Positions 1 to 7,176 of a stretch of DNA of 64,000 nucleotides are shown here, in pieces; the first letter of the stretch is position 1; each line of letters opens with the position of its first letter. Position numbers and translations under genes: made by a program. Where the stretch lies: contig JAFXRC010000031.1 of the NCBI GenBank assembly GCA_017526585.1, forward strand, positions 1 through 64,000, given 5' to 3'. Source of the DNA: Fibrobacter sp. (GTDB taxonomy: Bacteria > Fibrobacterota > Fibrobacteria > Fibrobacterales > Fibrobacteraceae). A model generated the notes under the pieces. That model made no database searches. It was not told where the DNA came from and saw only the letters and a program-made list of their open reading frames with translations.

Positions 1-118
1 CGATCTTCTTGCCCTTGAGGGCTTCAACACCACGGCTGAATTCAGAATGTTCCATGAAACGGCAGTGGCCAATTTCTTCGAGTTGGCGACGCATAGGGAT
101 AGAATTGAAATAATTCAT
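1..118 (-). CDS. ilvC: ketol-acid reductoisomerase, N-terminal fragment
   Basis: Only the first 39 codons lie in the window; the gene runs off the left edge. The visible N-terminus (MNYFNSIPMRRQLEEIGHCR, then RFMEHSEF and LKGKKI) matches the start of the long class II ketol-acid reductoisomerases of the E. coli IlvC type (ANYFNTL, CRFM, LQGKK), the second enzyme of valine, leucine and isoleucine synthesis. The start at 118 is supported by GAGG eight bases upstream, and a TATATTT box lies at about 156-162 on the minus strand. The Rossmann domain and catalytic residues are outside the window, so the call rests on the N-terminal signature only. Confidence 0.85.
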   Translation of the reverse strand, partial: MNYFNSIPMRRQLEEIGHCRFMEHSEFSRGVEALKGKKI

Positions 119-180
119 TTTTTGAACCTCTGTTAAATAAAGTTGTTCCGGGGGGAAATATAGTTAAAAATACACCAAAG

Positions 181-196
181 GGGGGACGAATCCCCC
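181..196 (-). terminator. candidate hairpin terminator downstream of the first FISUMP gene
   Basis: On the minus strand six G/A bases pair with their complement around a TTCG tetraloop (GGGGGA-TTCG-TCCCCC), a very stable stem. It lies 143 bases past the stop of the FISUMP gene ending at 340 and upstream of ilvC. The following tract is only weakly T-rich (CTTTGGTGTATTTTT), so intrinsic termination is possible rather than certain. Confidence 0.4.
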
Positions 197-236
197 TGAT
201 TGCAGCCGCCTTGTCCGCTCCATATCGCACACTGTC

Positions 237-258
237 ATGCCGGACTCCGTTCCGGCAT
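237..258. repeat. REP-like palindrome, intergenic copy
   Basis: ATGCCGGA and TCCGGCAT are perfect inverted arms around a six-base centre, preceded by GTC. It belongs to the same family as the palindrome at 1044-1065 inside the neighbouring coding region (ATTCCGGG/CCCGGAAT with the same CTCCG-type centre). Such GTCATnCCGG palindromes are typical dispersed elements in many bacterial genomes. The remaining part of 119-339 holds no supported gene. Confidence 0.6.
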
Positions 259-339
259 CGCCATTTCAATCCGCGTCTAAGCCGTATTCCATACACCCCC
301 TCTGTGCGGGCGCTCAATCGCCGCCCCGCAACGCCCCGG

Positions 340-1173
340 CTAGTCCTTTACGCAACGAACCGAGAACGCCTGTTCCTTAGAGATGCCGCCCAAGCCTGCG
401 GACTCGTAGATGCGATTCAAGCTCATATAGTAGGCGCCGCCTGTAGCGCCTTCAGTGGCAGTCCAAAATTTGGTGGTGTAGCCATAATCTTCCGAGCCAC
501 CATGGCCGACGGGCAGCGCGGAAAATCCAAATGCATCCGTACCATTGTTGTCGAGCCAACCGCTCTGAGTTTTGAGAGCCGTACCAGCACTATTTCGGTT
601 GCCAACCACAATAAACAGGGTTTCCCATTCGGTGCTGTCGGGCAAGTGCCAACCTCTGGGACAAATACCTTGCACAGGCAAGGTCGGCGAGCAATTCACA
701 CCGTAACCGCAACCCGTCTTTACAGAGTCCATTGCAGCGGCCCAAGTGTAAAGGCGACCAGCAACTTCGCAGCCCTTATCGACTTCATCGCGACACCAGC
801 TACGAGCTGATAAACTTGGTGTTACAGTACTATCATCATAATTCAGATTTTCTGCCATCCACCACTGACTGCCGATTTTAACAGTTTTATATGTTTGACC
901 ATCACGTTCGTCAGTCAACGAATCATACTCACAGTTATCTTCTGTTTCCGTCTTACAAGGAACAGCCAACGCTACAGAACTTGACGAAGACTCCTCCTTG
1001 TCTGCCGAGGAGGACGAACTCTTGTTCTTTTCTGCACTGCTAGATTCCGGGTCGGAGCCCGGAATGACGGAGGAAGAACGGGAATTGTCGGCGTCGGACG
1101 GGGACCACGAATCATCATCGCCACACGCCACCAAGAACGCCACCACACTCAAAACAACAAAAATCTTTTTCAT
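340..1173 (-). CDS. FISUMP-domain lipoprotein
   Basis: Predicted envelope lipoprotein of 277 residues. The signal peptide ends in a lipobox LVAC with Cys17, followed by a serine-rich linker (about 32-66) and a C-terminal FISUMP domain (Fibrobacter succinogenes major paralogous domain, TIGR02145 type) from about residue 85: TYKTVKIGSQWWMAENLNY, then GRLYTWAAAMDS, CPRGWHLPDSTEWE, FSALP and the terminal SVRCVKD. The function of the family is unknown; its fold signature resembles sulfatase-modifying-factor/C-type-lectin-like surface domains. The segment VIPGSDPES in the linker is encoded by a REP-like palindrome (1044-1065). A TATATT box and a leader shared with the gene at 3296-4204 lie directly upstream. 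Confidence 0.9.
   Translation of the reverse strand: MKKIFVVLSVVAFLVACGDDDSWSPSDADNSRSSSVIPGSDPESSSAEKNKSSSSSADKEESSSSSVALAVPCKTETEDNCEYDSLTDERDGQTYKTVKIGSQWWMAENLNYDDSTVTPSLSARSWCRDEVDKGCEVAGRLYTWAAAMDSVKTGCGYGVNCSPTLPVQGICPRGWHLPDSTEWETLFIVVGNRNSAGTALKTQSGWLDNNGTDAFGFSALPVGHGGSEDYGYTTKFWTATEGATGGAYYMSLNRIYESAGLGGISKEQAFSVRCVKD
1044..1065. repeat. REP-like palindrome embedded in a coding linker
   Basis: Arms ATTCCGGG and CCCGGAAT around TCGGAG, flanked by GTC/GAC. On the minus strand it reads in frame as VIPGSDPES (residues 36-44) of the FISUMP lipoprotein, inside its serine-rich linker. Confidence 0.6.
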
Positions 1174-1230
1174 AAAAACACCTTCGCCCCAACGGTTTCA
1201 TTTTCCCGGCGAAAATATAATTATTTCCAC
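1174..1230 (-). promoter_or_regulatory. promoter and leader shared by two FISUMP lipoprotein genes
   Basis: The 57 bases ending at the start codon align without gaps to those before the FISUMP gene at 4204, with roughly ten mismatches. Shared parts are the TATATT box (1214-1219 here), CGCCGG, CGTTGGGG and GAAGG before ATG. The 3' part supplies the ribosome binding site. Confidence 0.5.
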
Positions 1231-1285
1231 ATACTCTGTTCATTTCATGTGAATTGCTGACAACAATGTGCGACATATCCACACA

Positions 1286-1371
1286 CAACAAAAAATCTGT
1301 TGATAGCTGCAAACAGTTGATTGCAAAAACAAGGGGTTTCTCGTTTTTCACAATTTTTAATTGTAGATTTG
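1286..1371 (+). promoter_or_regulatory. dyad operator and promoter of the two-gene cassette
   Basis: TGCAAACA (1308-1315) and TGATTGCA (1318-1325) form a nearly perfect dyad with a GT centre (one mismatch). A TAGATTTG element (1364-1371), like the -7 box TAnnTTTG known from Bacteroidota, follows. The same dyad, with the same distance to the same TAGATTTG, precedes the restriction-modification gene at 13816. The preceding AAAAAATCTGTTGA is also shared. This suggests a common regulator; none is recognised in the window. Confidence 0.6.
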
Positions 1372-1441
1372 CACACTCAACAACTTTTAGGACATTGACT
1401 CGTCCATGGTATTTATTTATATTTATGGAAGGTCATCTAAT

Positions 1442-1594
1442 ATGAACACAGAAATCAAAAAAGACATTAAAAAGCTGATGGACAAATTGCCCGAGGTAAT
1501 TGCAGCCAAGAAGCGAATGTCTGCCCATATTAAGAAATATGGGTCGTTAGAATCGTTTAACGATGACCACATTAAATTCGTCAAGCCGCTATAG
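1442..1594 (+). CDS. small charged protein, first gene of a two-gene cassette
   Basis: A 50-residue lysine-rich, probably helical protein (begins MNTEIKKDIKKLMDKLPE) with no recognised family. The start at 1442 is chosen because GGAAGG lies about nine bases upstream; the frame is open further upstream without a better start. It overlaps the next gene by 32 bases, so the two are probably translated from one mRNA. Size, charge and tight overlap resemble the first (antitoxin-like) gene of toxin-antitoxin operons, but that is only inference. The pair sits between FISUMP paralogues that are transcribed in the opposite direction. Confidence 0.6.
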   Translation: MNTEIKKDIKKLMDKLPEVIAAKKRMSAHIKKYGSLESFNDDHIKFVKPL

Positions 1595-2072
1595 TTTAAC
1601 CGAAGCTCCAAACGGTTATATATTTACAACAGATTATGGCAACGAATATCTCGTTACCTTTTCGGACTTAACAAGTATAATCAACCTGAAGGGTTTAAAA
1701 ATCTACGATTTCGGGATCGAAGTCATTAAGCGAAATTCGGTAAAAAATGACAAGTTTAACGGGAAACTGAAAAATACTATAGCAGCATTACTTTCCCAGT
1801 TGTTCTTCAAGCAACCCGAATGCGCGATTTTGATTATTCTAGACACTACAGACAATAAACATCAAGCTCGCTATAGGATGTTTCTTTCGTTAAAGCATAA
1901 TTCTTGGTTCAAGCAATTTAACAATGGTGTGCTAGAAATAATTGACCTCCCCCTATGCGAAAAAGATTTTGAAAACGTCTGCTTTTTACTCATCCGCAAA
2001 CAAAATCCCCATTTGCAAGATATTCAATCAGCCCTTACAGAATACCTAAATTTATCCTTTGGGAATAATTAA
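1563..2072 (+). CDS. DUF6169-like protein, second gene of the cassette
   Basis: A 169-residue soluble protein with no signal peptide or membrane segment. The N-terminal pattern YSLTEAPNGYIFTTDYGNEYLVTF resembles small proteins of Bacteroidota filed as DUF6169 (Y.F.TD.G..Y.V.F); I am only moderately sure of this assignment. A central part KQPECAILIILDTTDNKHQARYRMF looks like a beta-strand followed by a helix carrying conserved polar residues. It begins inside the preceding 50-residue gene and has no independent Shine-Dalgarno sequence, pointing to translational coupling. Base composition is lower in GC than the neighbouring FISUMP genes, consistent with acquisition as a cassette. Confidence 0.7.
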   Translation: MTTLNSSSRYSLTEAPNGYIFTTDYGNEYLVTFSDLTSIINLKGLKIYDFGIEVIKRNSVKNDKFNGKLKNTIAALLSQLFFKQPECAILIILDTTDNKHQARYRMFLSLKHNSWFKQFNNGVLEIIDLPLCEKDFENVCFLLIRKQNPHLQDIQSALTEYLNLSFGNN

Positions 2073-2091
2073 AAAACAGGGCAACAATTAA

Positions 2092-2110
2092 GGGACTCCC
2101 TTGGAGTCCC
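2092..2110. terminator. hairpin between convergent genes
   Basis: GGGACTCC-CTT-GGAGTCCC is a perfect 8 bp stem with a three-base loop, 19 bases after the stop at 2072 and 29 bases before the end of the convergent gene at 2140. T-tracts are poor on both sides, so its strength is uncertain. Confidence 0.45.
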
Positions 2111-2139
2111 CGCGTTTCATTACAGCGTTCGCCTTGCAA

Positions 2140-3105
2140 TCAGTCCTTTACGCAACGGATGGAGAATCCGAAGTATTTAGCACCCAAGGGGTTCAAATTC
2201 ACGTAATCTTCTGGGCTATACAGGTATATATCCCAAGCATCAAATTCATCGCTCGCAGAGGCGCTCCAAAAGACCGCATACATCATTTCGAATCCATTGC
2301 GGGCCTTAGTGCCAGGCAGTGCGGAAAAACCGTAGACATCCGTGCCATAGCCGCTTCCATAAACACCACTATCTTTCCAAGCCGTTTTCGACTTGAGAAC
2401 CTTACCCACTTTCGAGACTGCGATATTTGCGAACTCGTGGTTGAAGGAAAACCCCATGTTCGTGATAAGTTTCTCCCATTCCTTTTCTGTCGGCAAATGC
2501 CAACCGCTTGGACAAATCCCGTGCACTGTATCGGGCAGAGAACAAGTCTTTTCGTAACCGCAGTTCTGCGGGTTGTCGGCATCAGTCGCCAGTTTCACCG
2601 AGTCGATTGCCGCAGCCCAGGTGTAAAGGCGACCTGTCACAGCACATTTTTTCGGGTCATCTTCATAGCACCACGACCAATCGTATTTTGCATCTCCTGC
2701 ACCACCCTGTCCTGGGTCAAAGTTCAAATTCTCCGCCATCCATGTCTGCTCGCCAATCTCCACCGTTCTATAGACTTGACCATCGCGACTATCAGTCATA
2801 GAGCCATACTCTATATCTGAGTTAAAATAACATTCCTTCGGCACATCCCAGCTCCACTCCGTCGCTTCTTCCAAAAGAGCAGAACATTTCACACCGTCTT
2901 CAGAACTGCCTCTTGATTCGGATGAACTAGACCTATTGTCCCCTTTGCGATTACTTACACTAGAAGAACTTTCTTCAGAATCATCGCAAGAAATTGTCGG
3001 CGTAGAGCACGCTATAACGAACAACGAGAATAATAGAAGGGAGAAAGAAATAGCAGCACCCACTTTCTGCATGTTTGCGATGATGTAATTTTTTCCATTT
3101 TTCAT
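2140..3105 (-). CDS. FISUMP-domain lipoprotein
   Basis: 321 residues. Signal peptide with lipobox FVIAC (Cys33 if the first Met is used; a start at Met12 would give a more typical Cys22, but GGGGA nine bases before 3105 favours the longer form). A serine-rich linker (SSEESSSS, SSSSESRGSS) leads to the FISUMP domain: VYRTVEIGEQTWMAENLNF, GRLYTWAAAIDS, CPSGWHLPTEKEWEKL, GFSALPG, FGFSIRCVKD. It is a paralogue of the genes at 340-1173 and 3296-4204 but its leader is unlike theirs. Function unknown; predicted envelope attachment. Confidence 0.9.
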   Translation of the reverse strand: MKNGKNYIIANMQKVGAAISFSLLLFSLFVIACSTPTISCDDSEESSSSVSNRKGDNRSSSSESRGSSEDGVKCSALLEEATEWSWDVPKECYFNSDIEYGSMTDSRDGQVYRTVEIGEQTWMAENLNFDPGQGGAGDAKYDWSWCYEDDPKKCAVTGRLYTWAAAIDSVKLATDADNPQNCGYEKTCSLPDTVHGICPSGWHLPTEKEWEKLITNMGFSFNHEFANIAVSKVGKVLKSKTAWKDSGVYGSGYGTDVYGFSALPGTKARNGFEMMYAVFWSASASDEFDAWDIYLYSPEDYVNLNPLGAKYFGFSIRCVKD

Positions 3106-3189
3106 ATAGAAATTTTCCCCGAATTCAGCCGCTCAAAAAGCCCTTCTGCTCGACAATGTGAAACCAGCATTTTTCTTCCACCAAGATAT

Positions 3190-3219
3190 AAAAAATTCTT
3201 GCCGACATCGGCAAGAATT
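3190..3219 (-). terminator. intrinsic terminator of the third FISUMP gene
   Basis: AATTCTTGCCGA and TCGGCAAGAATT form a perfect 12 bp inverted repeat with a two-base centre (3194-3219). On the minus strand it is followed by TTTTTTATA, a good termination tract, 76 bases past the stop at 3296. Confidence 0.75.
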
Positions 3220-3295
3220 GTATTAAAGCTATTTTTTAATCATTCAATCAAAGTATTATTTCTGCTTGATGCAACGGACCAATTCAGGTTTACTC

Positions 3296-4204
3296 TCAAT
3301 CCTTTACGCAGCGGACGGAGTATGCATTATTCTTACCAAGATTTTCCAAGGACGCGCCTTCGAGAAGGAAGTAATACAATTCCACATAGTAGGCATCAGA
3401 GCTACTGTACTCGGAAGCACTCCAAAAGAAGGCACAGACTCCATCACAACCAAACCCGCCAAAATTAGATCTTTGACCAGCAGGCAGACCACTAAAGCCC
3501 ACGGAGTCCGAGCCATTACCATCATCGTTCCAGCCGCTAGAGGATTTCATTATCGTAGCCGCAGTGGATTGACCGCCAACAGCCGTAAACAGTTCGTCCC
3601 ATTCCGTATTGTCCGGCAAATGCCAGCCCGGTGGACAAATTCCATGTACAGAATCAACCGCAGCGACCCAAGTATATAAGCGACCCATCACCTCACATTT
3701 TTTCGGGTCATCTTCATAGCACCAGTTTTTACCCAGAAGACTCGGAGTTTGTACGCTATCTGAGTAATTCAAGTTTTGTGCCATCCACACCTGTTCGCCA
3801 ATTTTTACCGTTTTATAAACCCTTCCATCGCGCTCATCAAGAATTTCTCCATATTTACCCGCTTCAAGAAATTCCTGGTTCAGGTATTCCGTCGTAGTAC
3901 ACTTATACCTCAAGCAATCGTATGTTCCAGAAGGCCTCACCTTCGCTTCCGCATAACTTTGCGGGACATCGTTTACACTCGACGAAGACCATCCATCCGC
4001 ATCATGCTCAGATGAACGCGAATCGCTAGATTTTGTTGATTTTTGCGCTGAAGAAGAACTCACTGATCCTTCGGAAGAGTTTAATTCCGAGCCAAAACCT
4101 GGAATGCCGGGTGTTGTTGACGAGTCATCGCCGCACGCCACCAGGAAAGCACCCAATATAAAAGATATTGCTGCACACTTCGTGCTTGCAATGACATTGC
4201 ACAT
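3296..4204 (-). CDS. FISUMP-domain lipoprotein
   Basis: 302 residues with lipobox LVAC at Cys24, a serine-rich linker (about 42-78) and a FISUMP domain: VYKTVKIGEQVWMAQNLNY, GRLYTWVAAVDSVHGICPPGW, PDNTEWDELF, GFSGLPAG, NAYSVRCVKD. The linker contains GIPGFGSELNSS, apparently a degenerate relative of the REP-encoded VIPGSDPESS of the first paralogue. GAAGGAG five bases upstream fixes the start, and the promoter-leader is shared with the gene at 340-1173. An intrinsic terminator follows. Function unknown. Confidence 0.9.
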   Translation of the reverse strand: MCNVIASTKCAAISFILGAFLVACGDDSSTTPGIPGFGSELNSSEGSVSSSSAQKSTKSSDSRSSEHDADGWSSSSVNDVPQSYAEAKVRPSGTYDCLRYKCTTTEYLNQEFLEAGKYGEILDERDGRVYKTVKIGEQVWMAQNLNYSDSVQTPSLLGKNWCYEDDPKKCEVMGRLYTWVAAVDSVHGICPPGWHLPDNTEWDELFTAVGGQSTAATIMKSSSGWNDDGNGSDSVGFSGLPAGQRSNFGGFGCDGVCAFFWSASEYSSSDAYYVELYYFLLEGASLENLGKNNAYSVRCVKD

Positions 4205-4256
4205 AAAAGCTCCTTCACCCCAACGTGTTAATTTTTCCGGCGCAAATATAGTTATT
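4205..4256 (-). promoter_or_regulatory. second copy of the shared FISUMP promoter and leader
   Basis: TATATT box at 4245-4250 (minus strand), followed by CGCCGG, CGTTGGGG and GAAGGAG before the ATG. It parallels the sequence at 1174-1230 and overlaps the stop codon of the upstream hydrolase gene. Confidence 0.5.
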
Positions 4257-4845
4257 CCCTAATCCACTTGTCCAGAAAGGCCATTTGTTCATCAGTATGG
4301 AACCAGTGTTCGCCGCCGTCCATTATGGTCAGGGGCGCACCGATTTTCTGGGCGAATTCGCGCATCGTGCTTAGCGTGGTCAAGTTGTCATTCGAGCCGT
4401 ACAGGATTTTTGTCGGGATGCGCCACTCAATCGGTTTTTCTCGCACGTAGCACAGGTATTCCCACGAAAGCGTTTCGCCGAAATTCGTCGGCACCGTTTT
4501 CTTTTCACGGAGTTCCTCTTCGGAGACTCCCGCCCACATCATCATATCGCAAATCAGCTTTTCCATGTTGACTACCGGCGAAATAAAGTAGGCCTGCTTG
4601 ATGGGCTTATTGCTCAGCGCATTCATCGAAAAGAACGCCCCAATGCTATTCGCGATAAGAATAACTTCGTCATAACCCGCAGCCACGGAATCAAAATAAA
4701 CCGGGAATTCCTTCTTGGCATCCCACGGGGTTTCCGCCTTGTAATCGAACCCGCGAACATCGGCATCAGGGAACAAGCTCTTGTAATGAAGAGCCTCGTC
4801 GGCGTTCCCGCCCTTTCCGTGTACATAGATAACAAGGTTTTTCAT
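4252..4845 (-). CDS. alpha/beta hydrolase
   Basis: A 197-residue single-domain alpha/beta hydrolase, cytoplasmic, with no signal peptide. The N-terminal YVHGKGG is an oxyanion-hole HG motif, ANSIGA gives the nucleophile Ser67 (variant of GxSxG), LYGSNDNLT gives a plausible acid Asp153, and GGEHWFH the His near 180. The substrate cannot be deduced; small serine esterases of this size act on acyl esters or peptides. It is the second gene of an operon, starting three bases after the stop of the SDR gene. Confidence 0.8.
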   Translation of the reverse strand: MKNLVIYVHGKGGNADEALHYKSLFPDADVRGFDYKAETPWDAKKEFPVYFDSVAAGYDEVILIANSIGAFFSMNALSNKPIKQAYFISPVVNMEKLICDMMMWAGVSEEELREKKTVPTNFGETLSWEYLCYVREKPIEWRIPTKILYGSNDNLTTLSTMREFAQKIGAPLTIMDGGEHWFHTDEQMAFLDKWIRE

Positions 4846-4848
4846 TTC

Positions 4849-5559
4849 CTACCCTTCAAATTTCCAACCGCAATCGTTGTGGTAAATCATCTGCCGGGTC
4901 ATGCCGCCGTCGATGCAGATGTTTTCGCCGGTAATGAAGCCGGCCTTGTCGCTCGCGAGGTAAAGTACCATGTTCGCGATGTCCAAGGGGTTACCGACGC
5001 GACCCGCGGGCTGCTGTGTGGCATCAGGGCCTTCGTAGGTCTTGAAATCCGTATCGATCCAGCCCGGCGAAATGGAATTCACGCGCACGCGGCCCGCAAA
5101 ACTCACGGCCAGCGCATGGGTGAGGGCTGCAATCCCGCCCTTCGCCGCCGTATAGCTTTCTGTTTGCGGTTGGCTCATGCGGTCGCGGCTCGAAGAAATG
5201 TTTATAATGTTCGCACCTTTCGCGAAATGCGGTGCGAAAAGCTTTGCGAGGTAGAATGGAGCCGTCACGCCCACGGCCAGCGCATAGCTGAATTCTTCGT
5301 AGCTGCACTCGTCAATGCCCTTCATCAGCGGGAGCGCGTTATTCACGAGCACATCCACGTGCCCGTACTTTTCAATGACGAACTGCGCAAATTTTTCGAG
5401 GATTTCCTTCTTGGAGAGGTCACCTACAAAGCAAGGATTCTCGCGGATGTCGATGTAAGCGACCTTTGCCCCCTCTTTTTCGAATTCACTCACGACAGTT
5501 GCACCTATCCCGTGCGCCCCGCCCGTCACCACGACCACTTTATTTTCAAACGATTTCAT
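4849..5559 (-). CDS. SDR-family NAD(P)-dependent oxidoreductase
   Basis: 236 residues, classical short-chain dehydrogenase. Cofactor motif TGGAHGIGA (12-20), Asp-containing strand end YIDIR, NNA after VDVLV, catalytic Ser in ISSSRD and YTAAK (YxxxK), and SPGWIDTDF in the substrate loop, with a C-terminal GENICIDGG. Reaction is presumably interconversion of a hydroxyl and a carbonyl; the substrate is not evident. No Shine-Dalgarno sequence is visible; instead TATATT ends exactly seven bases before the ATG, suggesting a leaderless mRNA. It is cotranscribed with the downstream hydrolase. Confidence 0.9.
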   Translation of the reverse strand: MKSFENKVVVVTGGAHGIGATVVSEFEKEGAKVAYIDIRENPCFVGDLSKKEILEKFAQFVIEKYGHVDVLVNNALPLMKGIDECSYEEFSYALAVGVTAPFYLAKLFAPHFAKGANIINISSSRDRMSQPQTESYTAAKGGIAALTHALAVSFAGRVRVNSISPGWIDTDFKTYEGPDATQQPAGRVGNPLDIANMVLYLASDKAGFITGENICIDGGMTRQMIYHNDCGWKFEG

Positions 5560-5566
5560 GTGGGTA

Positions 5567-5572
5567 AATATA
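5567..5572 (-). promoter_or_regulatory. -10 box of a probable leaderless promoter (SDR operon)
   Basis: TATATT on the minus strand, separated from the ATG at 5559 by seven bases (TACCCAC), with no ribosome binding site between. Confidence 0.5.
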
Positions 5573-5628
5573 CACTAAAACACACCGAAGGTGGTCACCA
5601 CAGGCCAAACTTGCTATTTTATAACACA

Positions 5629-6054
5629 ATGAAACGCCTTAAGCAAAATGTTCTTTCTATGATTGCGGTCGCAGTGTTTGCGATATTCGCTGCCGTTATC
5701 GAGGGGTCTTTTGTTTACGATTACGACGTTGAGTTGAGAACTGCGGGCGAACTTAGCGACGCTACTTTTGACCAAAGCTCTACAAGCGAACCGCTTTTCT
5801 TTTCACGTGAGAACACCTCAGAAGCGGTCCTGCTGACACGTCGCGCGGGGCAACAAGCTCTTTCGCGCACTTTGCGAAGCGGAAATTTTCAAGGATTCTG
5901 CGGACGTGACGCCGGCGCATTCAAGCGAATCTCCACACACATTCAACAAAGAATCTCGGCACAAGGCCTCGTATACAGCGCATACCCTACCCCACTCGCC
6001 TACCAAGCGTCAAAAGATTATTACGTATTTACGCTGAAACGAATTCTCTGTTAA
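5629..6054 (+). CDS. unknown protein with N-terminal membrane anchor or signal peptide
   Basis: 141 residues. The start at 5629 is chosen because the protein then begins with a typical MKR plus a hydrophobic helix (about 9-27: SMIAVAVFAIFAAVIEGSF). TATTTT lies eight bases upstream. The remainder is polar with no recognised domain. Two cysteines (one in GFCGRD, one at the C-terminus) might pair if the protein is exported. No family was recognised. Confidence 0.6.
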   Translation: MKRLKQNVLSMIAVAVFAIFAAVIEGSFVYDYDVELRTAGELSDATFDQSSTSEPLFFSRENTSEAVLLTRRAGQQALSRTLRSGNFQGFCGRDAGAFKRISTHIQQRISAQGLVYSAYPTPLAYQASKDYYVFTLKRILC

Positions 6055-6138
6055 TCGAACCTTTCTCTGCATGCACAAGACATCGGCCCCTAGACAAGTT
6101 TGGGGACCATTTCACTCATTGAACAAAAGAGAAAGATT

Positions 6139-6537
6139 ATGAATATCGCAAAAATGGAGATGGCGAACGCCCTCTTCAACCAAATCTACATCAAGACCGA
6201 AAAGAGCTTTTTCGGACTCAAGACAAAAGTAACGTACGCACCGACCAAATCGAATGTCGTGGGCATCACCCTGGACTACAACCCCACCGAAGGGCAAAAA
6301 GTCAAGGCGATTCTCGAAGCGAATCTGAGCGAACTCATCGCAGTCCTCAAAAAGGAAGGACGCCCGGCCACTAGCGACAACGGGAATTTGCGTTTGAACC
6401 TTTGCTATTCGCAGGACCACGAATTTGCGACATTACATTTGCAGCAGTTCCAGGGATTCGAATACCACACCGTAGGCAAGATACGTTTTGCCACCGGTGA
6501 CGAAGCAAAGAAGCTGCTGAGCATATTCGTCAAGTAA
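6139..6537 (+). CDS. unknown small soluble protein
   Basis: 132 residues, no signal peptide. The start at 6139 follows GAGAAAG; an in-frame ATG 39 bases upstream is possible but has no better binding site. Alternating hydrophobic residues (TKVTYAPTKSNVVGITLDYNP, LRLNLCYSQDHEFATLHLQQF) predict a mostly beta structure. I recognise no family. It is followed by a strong intrinsic terminator, so it is probably a single-gene transcription unit. Confidence 0.7.
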   Translation: MNIAKMEMANALFNQIYIKTEKSFFGLKTKVTYAPTKSNVVGITLDYNPTEGQKVKAILEANLSELIAVLKKEGRPATSDNGNLRLNLCYSQDHEFATLHLQQFQGFEYHTVGKIRFATGDEAKKLLSIFVK

Positions 6538-6560
6538 AATAGCCTATTTTAGGTGCAAGG

Positions 6561-6594
6561 GCCCAAGCAACACAACCGTTGCCTGGGCTTTTTT
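6561..6594 (+). terminator. intrinsic terminator
   Basis: GCCCAaGCAAC and GTTGCcTGGGC (6561-6571, 6578-6588) form an 11-position stem with one mismatch, followed by six T residues. Confidence 0.9.
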
Positions 6595-6617
6595 ATTATT
6601 CTTTCTAAAAAACACTT

Positions 6618-7172
6618 ATGCTCCAGTTTTTCAAAGTCACAAAGAAATCTCCGTGGTTGCCGCAGGTCAAGGCGCTGTATGAATCGGCGTTCCCGGCGAA
6701 CGAGCGCATCCCGATAAAGCATTTGCTCGACGACAAAATCAAGCGGGAATTCTGGGCGTTTTTCGACAAGGAGGATGGCGCGAACGACGCGGCCCCCAAG
6801 TTCTGCGGGTTTTCGAACTCCATCTCGCACGGCGACATCACGAACATCGTTTATTTCGCCGTCGAGCCAGAACTGCGTAGCCGCGGGTACGGTTCACAAA
6901 TCCTACAGGCCATCCGCAGGCAACACCCCGACACGCGCATCGTCGTCGATATCGAAGTCGAAGAAGATTCCAAGGACGCCGAAGAACTCGAACGCAGGAA
7001 CCGCCGCCGCGAATTTTACACCCGCAACGGCTTTGACTCCTCCCCCGTCGATTACGTCTGGCAAGGCGAACACTACCGCCTACTCAGCGCAGGCGGCACC
7101 ATCACCGAAAAGGAATTCCGCGACTTCTGGAAAGAAATCCTGAAGAACGTCCCCGGAGCGAAATACCCGTAA
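6618..7172 (+). CDS. GNAT-family N-acetyltransferase
   Basis: 184 residues. The acetyl-CoA pyrophosphate-binding motif A is clear: VEPELRSRGYGSQIL, with R-x-x-G-x-G at about 87-92, followed by an alpha helix and VDIEVEE. The N-terminal part (YESAFPANERIP) is typical of this fold. Acceptor substrate unknown. The last 14 codons and the stop are duplicated at 9859-9905, next to an unrelated gene. It converges on the YhcG-like gene with only four bases between stops. Confidence 0.85.
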   Translation: MLQFFKVTKKSPWLPQVKALYESAFPANERIPIKHLLDDKIKREFWAFFDKEDGANDAAPKFCGFSNSISHGDITNIVYFAVEPELRSRGYGSQILQAIRRQHPDTRIVVDIEVEEDSKDAEELERRNRRREFYTRNGFDSSPVDYVWQGEHYRLLSAGGTITEKEFRDFWKEILKNVPGAKYP

Positions 7173-7176
7173 AATT

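Noticed and set aside
4786..6054. 422-codon open frame antisense to the SDR gene running into the gene at 5629
   Set aside because: Only the last 141 codons look like a protein; the rest mirrors the SDR and hydrolase genes.
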